A DNA stretch of 64,000 bases from an uncultured Bacilli bacterium (GTDB lineage Bacteria > Bacillota_I > Bacilli_A > RF39 > UBA660): contig CANRAH010000001.1 of the NCBI GenBank assembly GCA_947628565.1, forward strand, positions 62,001 through 126,000, written 5' to 3'. This document shows positions 60,778-64,000 of the stretch, one piece after another. Every line of letters begins with the position of its first letter. Position 1 is the first letter of the stretch. A model generated the notes under the pieces. It had not been told where the DNA came from and ran no database searches. It saw only the letters and a program-made list of their open reading frames with translations. A program made the position numbers and the translations under genes.

Positions 60778-63252
60778 TTGGTTACGAAAAATTTATTTAG
60801 TAAACTATTTAAAAGGAATAGAAAGAAAAAAGAAGAAAAAATAGTGAAAAAATTAAAAAAGAAAAAAAATGATGAATATATAACTAAAACTTTATTAAAA
60901 AAGAAGTTACAAAACTCACAATCATTTATTAATATAAAAGAGATAAGTGATAATGGAATAATAACTTTAAAGTCAAATCAATATTCGATTTTATATAAAG
61001 TTAGTCCAATAGATTTATCTTTAACAAATGAAAATGAGCAAAAATTATTTTTTCATACTTTATCTAAATTATATAGATTACCTTTTACAATTAAGGCCTA
61101 TAAATTTGATGAAAAAATTAATTTAAATATTAACAAAGAAAACTATTTAAATTTATTAGATAATGTTTCTGATAAGGCAAGATATAATATACTTATGGCT
61201 AATCATAATTTCATAGAAACAATAGAAAATGAAAATATGACTTCTGCTAGTTCATATTATTTTGCAATTATATCAAAAACAAAAGAGGCATTAGATAAGA
61301 ATAAAGAAGAATTTGAACTTGCTTGTTCTAATATTGTACCTAAACTTGAAATAGAACAAATAAAGAACAAGAAAAATTTAATAAAGATTTTTACTAATAT
61401 GTATTTTTCAAATAATAATTTAGATCAAATAATATCATATGATCTAATAGACTTAATAACACCATCAAATCTAAGTGAACAAATATCATTTTTAAAATTT
61501 GATGATAAAGAAGTACAATTAGTTGCTATCAAAAATTACCCATTATTTATTGAATATGGATTTTTAGATAGAATAATAAATTTACCAAATGTAAAAGCAA
61601 GTGTAACAATTAAAGATTCTATTGAACAGTATAAATTATTAAATGTTTTAAATAGTAGTTTTAAAGCGGTTTTAGCAGATTATAACTCTAGTAAAAATTT
61701 AAGTGATGTAACAGAAATGCAGTCTCTTATGAGCAATTATAAATTGTTAATAGAGCAAATATCCGCTAACGATGAAAAGATAAAGGATGTAACAGTAATA
61801 CTGGCTATTACAGGAGATAAAAAAACAAGAGATGAGATAGTAAAGGAAATAAAAAGAAATGCAGAACTTTATCAAATAAGAGTTGAAATACCTAAAATGA
61901 GACAGATGGAAGCTTGGCAAAGTTATGATTTAACAGATAAATCATTTAGTGGATATTCAATGTATTTACCAACAGTAACACTTGCATCTACTTTCTTTTT
62001 TACTGAGAACTATCACAACGATACAACAGGATGGTTACTTGGTGAAGATTCTGCTTATGGTTTGCCAAATTTCTTTGATCCATACTATTTGAGTAAGAAT
62101 AGAACTAATCATAATGTAAGTGTAATAGGTACATCAGGAAGTGGCAAAAGTTATTTATTAAAATTGATGATTATAAATGAGTTTGCTAGAGGAACAAAAC
62201 TTTTTCTATTTGATATAGAAAATGAACTTCAGAAATTATGTGAAAGGTGTGGTGGGGAATATATAGACTTATCAAGTAAAAGTTTAGTAAATCCACTACA
62301 GGTAAGATATGTTATTACGGATGATGATGAAGAAACCTCTATATTAGGTAAGCATTTAGGTTTTTTAGAGAACTTTTTTACTACTGCATTTGAAGATATT
62401 TCAGAAAAAGAATTAGTAGTATTAATGGATATAGTAGAAAAATTTTATAATAGTAGGGGCATAAATAAAGGTACTACTTTAGAAGAATTTGAACAAATGA
62501 CTGCTAAAGATTATCCAATATTTTCGGATTTGTATGCTTATTTATTAGAAACTCAAAAAACTTGTGATAGTAAGGATCTATCAAGGATATTAGTAAATAT
62601 AGAAGTCCTATTAAAAAGATTATGTATAGGTCAAGATGCAAATTTATTTAATGGCATTACTACTATTGATTTAACCAATAATCTAATAGTATTTAATTTA
62701 CAAGAATTATTGTTTAATTCAAGTAGAAGATTAATCAATACACAGATGATTAATCTTTTAACATATTTAAGTAACGAGATAGTAGATAATAAAAAGAGAA
62801 ATACTAGATTTGGAGAAGAACAAAAAATAATGATTGCTCTTGATGAATTTCATAATTATATTGATGAGGATAATCCAACTTTATTAAAATATTTCGACCA
62901 ATTAAATAGACGAGCAAGAAAATATAAATTATCAATAGTAATTGCAAGTCAACAACCAAATGATTTTACAAGTAGAGCAAATATTTTAAGACACGCATCT
63001 GCAATATTTAATAATTGTCAGTATCAATTTACTGGTATGTTAAAAGATACTGATATAGAATCTGTTGAAAAATTGTACTCTAATAGTCCACTAACTGAAA
63101 CACAAAAGATGTTCTTAAGTCGTTGTAGTCAAGGTCAATTTTTACTCAATATAACTAATAAGAATAGATTAAGGGTAAATGTTTTTGCAACACCAATCCA
63201 AACCTATTTTATGGGTGAGAGTGATGATGTGCCAGAACTATTAGAGATATAA
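60778..63252 (+). CDS. VirB4/TraE-type conjugation ATPase
   Basis: 824 residues, starting with TTG at 60778 behind AGGAGGGG. The N-terminal half (about 30-400) is the VirB4 family domain. Walker A is VIGTSGSGKSYLL (near 451-458), Walker B MIALDEFHNYIDED, and the arginine-finger region LNRRARKYKLSIVIASQQP matches VirB4 motifs. It powers assembly of the channel and DNA transfer. A basic N-terminus (KRNRKKKEEKIVKKLKKKKND) may bind membrane or DNA. The start has no better alternative. Confidence 0.94.
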   Translation: MVTKNLFSKLFKRNRKKKEEKIVKKLKKKKNDEYITKTLLKKKLQNSQSFINIKEISDNGIITLKSNQYSILYKVSPIDLSLTNENEQKLFFHTLSKLYRLPFTIKAYKFDEKINLNINKENYLNLLDNVSDKARYNILMANHNFIETIENENMTSASSYYFAIISKTKEALDKNKEEFELACSNIVPKLEIEQIKNKKNLIKIFTNMYFSNNNLDQIISYDLIDLITPSNLSEQISFLKFDDKEVQLVAIKNYPLFIEYGFLDRIINLPNVKASVTIKDSIEQYKLLNVLNSSFKAVLADYNSSKNLSDVTEMQSLMSNYKLLIEQISANDEKIKDVTVILAITGDKKTRDEIVKEIKRNAELYQIRVEIPKMRQMEAWQSYDLTDKSFSGYSMYLPTVTLASTFFFTENYHNDTTGWLLGEDSAYGLPNFFDPYYLSKNRTNHNVSVIGTSGSGKSYLLKLMIINEFARGTKLFLFDIENELQKLCERCGGEYIDLSSKSLVNPLQVRYVITDDDEETSILGKHLGFLENFFTTAFEDISEKELVVLMDIVEKFYNSRGINKGTTLEEFEQMTAKDYPIFSDLYAYLLETQKTCDSKDLSRILVNIEVLLKRLCIGQDANLFNGITTIDLTNNLIVFNLQELLFNSSRRLINTQMINLLTYLSNEIVDNKKRNTRFGEEQKIMIALDEFHNYIDEDNPTLLKYFDQLNRRARKYKLSIVIASQQPNDFTSRANILRHASAIFNNCQYQFTGMLKDTDIESVEKLYSNSPLTETQKMFLSRCSQGQFLLNITNKNRLRVNVFATPIQTYFMGESDDVPELLEI

Positions 63253-63253
63253 T

Positions 63254-64000
63254 ATGAAATTATTAAAGAAATTATTAATGACAAAGATAGGTATAATTGT
63301 CCTATGTGTTGGTGGACTTTTAGTGCTTATCCTTTGTTTAGTATGTGCGATAACAGGAGCATCAATAGGTGCAGATTCAGCTTATGGTAATGAAACTTTT
63401 GAGCAAATAGAAACACCAAATAAAGAAGTTGATAATTGCGGTTTATATGTAGATAGATATAAGGAAATTTTAAATAAACATTTACTTTCAGATGGATATG
63501 TAACATTAGAAAGGCTTATATTTTATTTACAACACGATAATGGGGTATTAGATACTAGAAATTTGTCATATGAAGTTTGGGAAGAGGCTTATTTGGCAAA
63601 TCTTGATTTAGAAAGAAAGCAAATGATACCAATAAAAACTATTTGTAAAACAAAAAACTTTCAACCATTTGAACAATGGATTGAAATAAGTGATGACAAT
63701 AATGAATTTCTCGAAATAAATTTATGTAAGGTAGATGGAGTTGACATCACCACATCAAATAATTTTTCAGAAGATTTTAAAAATATGCCATACATATTTC
63801 CTATAAAAGATGACTTTACTATAACATCTTTTATTTTTGAAAGTAGAAATGTTATATTAATGGCAGATCAGTTTTTAGAAGATGTTCATGATGCTTGGGA
63901 TTTAGCAGTTCCAATAGGTACAGATTTTTATAGTATTTGTACTGGAACTATTACTGATATAGTTAATACGCAATTTGATGATAATTCATATGATGTTTCA
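63254..64000 (+). CDS. Membrane-anchored M23-type peptidase of the conjugation system (cut by window end)
   Basis: The frame is open from the ATG at 63254 to the end of the window (249 codons visible). One membrane helix (about 11-34), an extracellular region beginning DNCGLYVDRYKEILNKHLL, and at the end DVHDAWDLAVPIGTDFYSICTGTITDI, which matches the first metal-ligand region (HxxxD, then PxGTxxxxxxxGxV) of M23 (lysostaphin-like) endopeptidases. Conjugative elements of Gram-positive bacteria commonly encode such a wall hydrolase to open the peptidoglycan for the channel. The remainder of the catalytic site lies outside the window. Confidence 0.78.
   Translation, partial: MKLLKKLLMTKIGIIVLCVGGLLVLILCLVCAITGASIGADSAYGNETFEQIETPNKEVDNCGLYVDRYKEILNKHLLSDGYVTLERLIFYLQHDNGVLDTRNLSYEVWEEAYLANLDLERKQMIPIKTICKTKNFQPFEQWIEISDDNNEFLEINLCKVDGVDITTSNNFSEDFKNMPYIFPIKDDFTITSFIFESRNVILMADQFLEDVHDAWDLAVPIGTDFYSICTGTITDIVNTQFDDNSYDVS

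Noticed and set aside
1-64000. CRISPR array or insertion-sequence transposase
   Set aside because: No regularly spaced repeats and no DDE/HUH-type transposase reading frame were found in either strand.

Overview
This is a very AT-rich bacterial chromosome segment (G+C roughly a quarter by eye). TGA is used as a stop codon (for example at 9429-9431 and 36635-36637), so this is not a mycoplasma-type code. Cell-wall and rod-shape genes (mreC, mreD), RNase Y, ribosomal protein L19, a small signal peptidase I, a SpoIIIE/FtsK translocase, RadC, pyruvate:ferredoxin oxidoreductase and AGGAGG/GGTGA ribosome binding sites point to an anaerobic low-GC Bacillota, most likely an uncultured gut-type Bacilli or Clostridia lineage. 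I cannot name the genus. I see no rRNA, tRNA or CRISPR array.

Layout. 1-7.9 kb: end of a thioredoxin-like gene, a VanZ protein, a PepSY protein, and an ABC exporter followed by an OmpR/histidine-kinase pair; an 11-bp direct repeat precedes the exporter. 8-15.9 kb: a cation diffusion facilitator, a ferritin-like protein, a membrane-anchored XRE regulator, a stand-alone FtsK-like ATPase, a DUF1848 Fe-S protein, small membrane/lipoproteins and enolase. 16.1-30.8 kb: core genes ftsK/spoIIIE, SPOR-like, radC, mreC, mreD, nifJ, rny, rplS and lepB, with several unknowns. 30.8-35.5 kb: a hypoxanthine-DNA-glycosylase-like gene, a P-type ATPase and a ZIP transporter. 35.5-43.2 kb is variable: a broken gene start with a nine-G run, a cytosine-C5 methyltransferase split into two overlapping genes, secreted and membrane unknowns, a tiny HTH gene with no AUG start, a PlsC-like acyltransferase and a hybrid histidine kinase.

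43.2-50.1 kb is one compact operon: UDP-glucose 6-dehydrogenase, radical SAM/SPASM enzyme, ATP-grasp ligase, UDP-xylose synthase, metallo-beta-lactamase-fold hydrolase, NUDIX hydrolase, a small antitoxin-like protein and a zeta-toxin-type kinase. No glycosyltransferase or transporter is present. It looks like an undescribed nucleotide-sugar-based pathway with its own zeta kinase. On the opposite strand follow a kinase-fold protein, a frameshifted YolD remnant and a nucleotidyltransferase.

53 kb to the end is the front of an integrative conjugative element: ArpU-like regulator, ribbon-helix-helix protein, thioester/CnaB adhesin, SSB, VirB2-, VirB6- and VirB3-like proteins, VirB4 ATPase, and a cut-off M23-type peptidase.

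The most striking shared feature is regulatory. The nucleotide-sugar operon and the conjugation operon start with the same 14-mer around the -35 box, the same 9-mer (TGAAAAGCG) 42-43 bases downstream, and then a short leader ORF that overlaps a strong intrinsic terminator just before the first structural gene. This suggests the two operons share one translation-coupled attenuation switch and may belong to the same mobile element.
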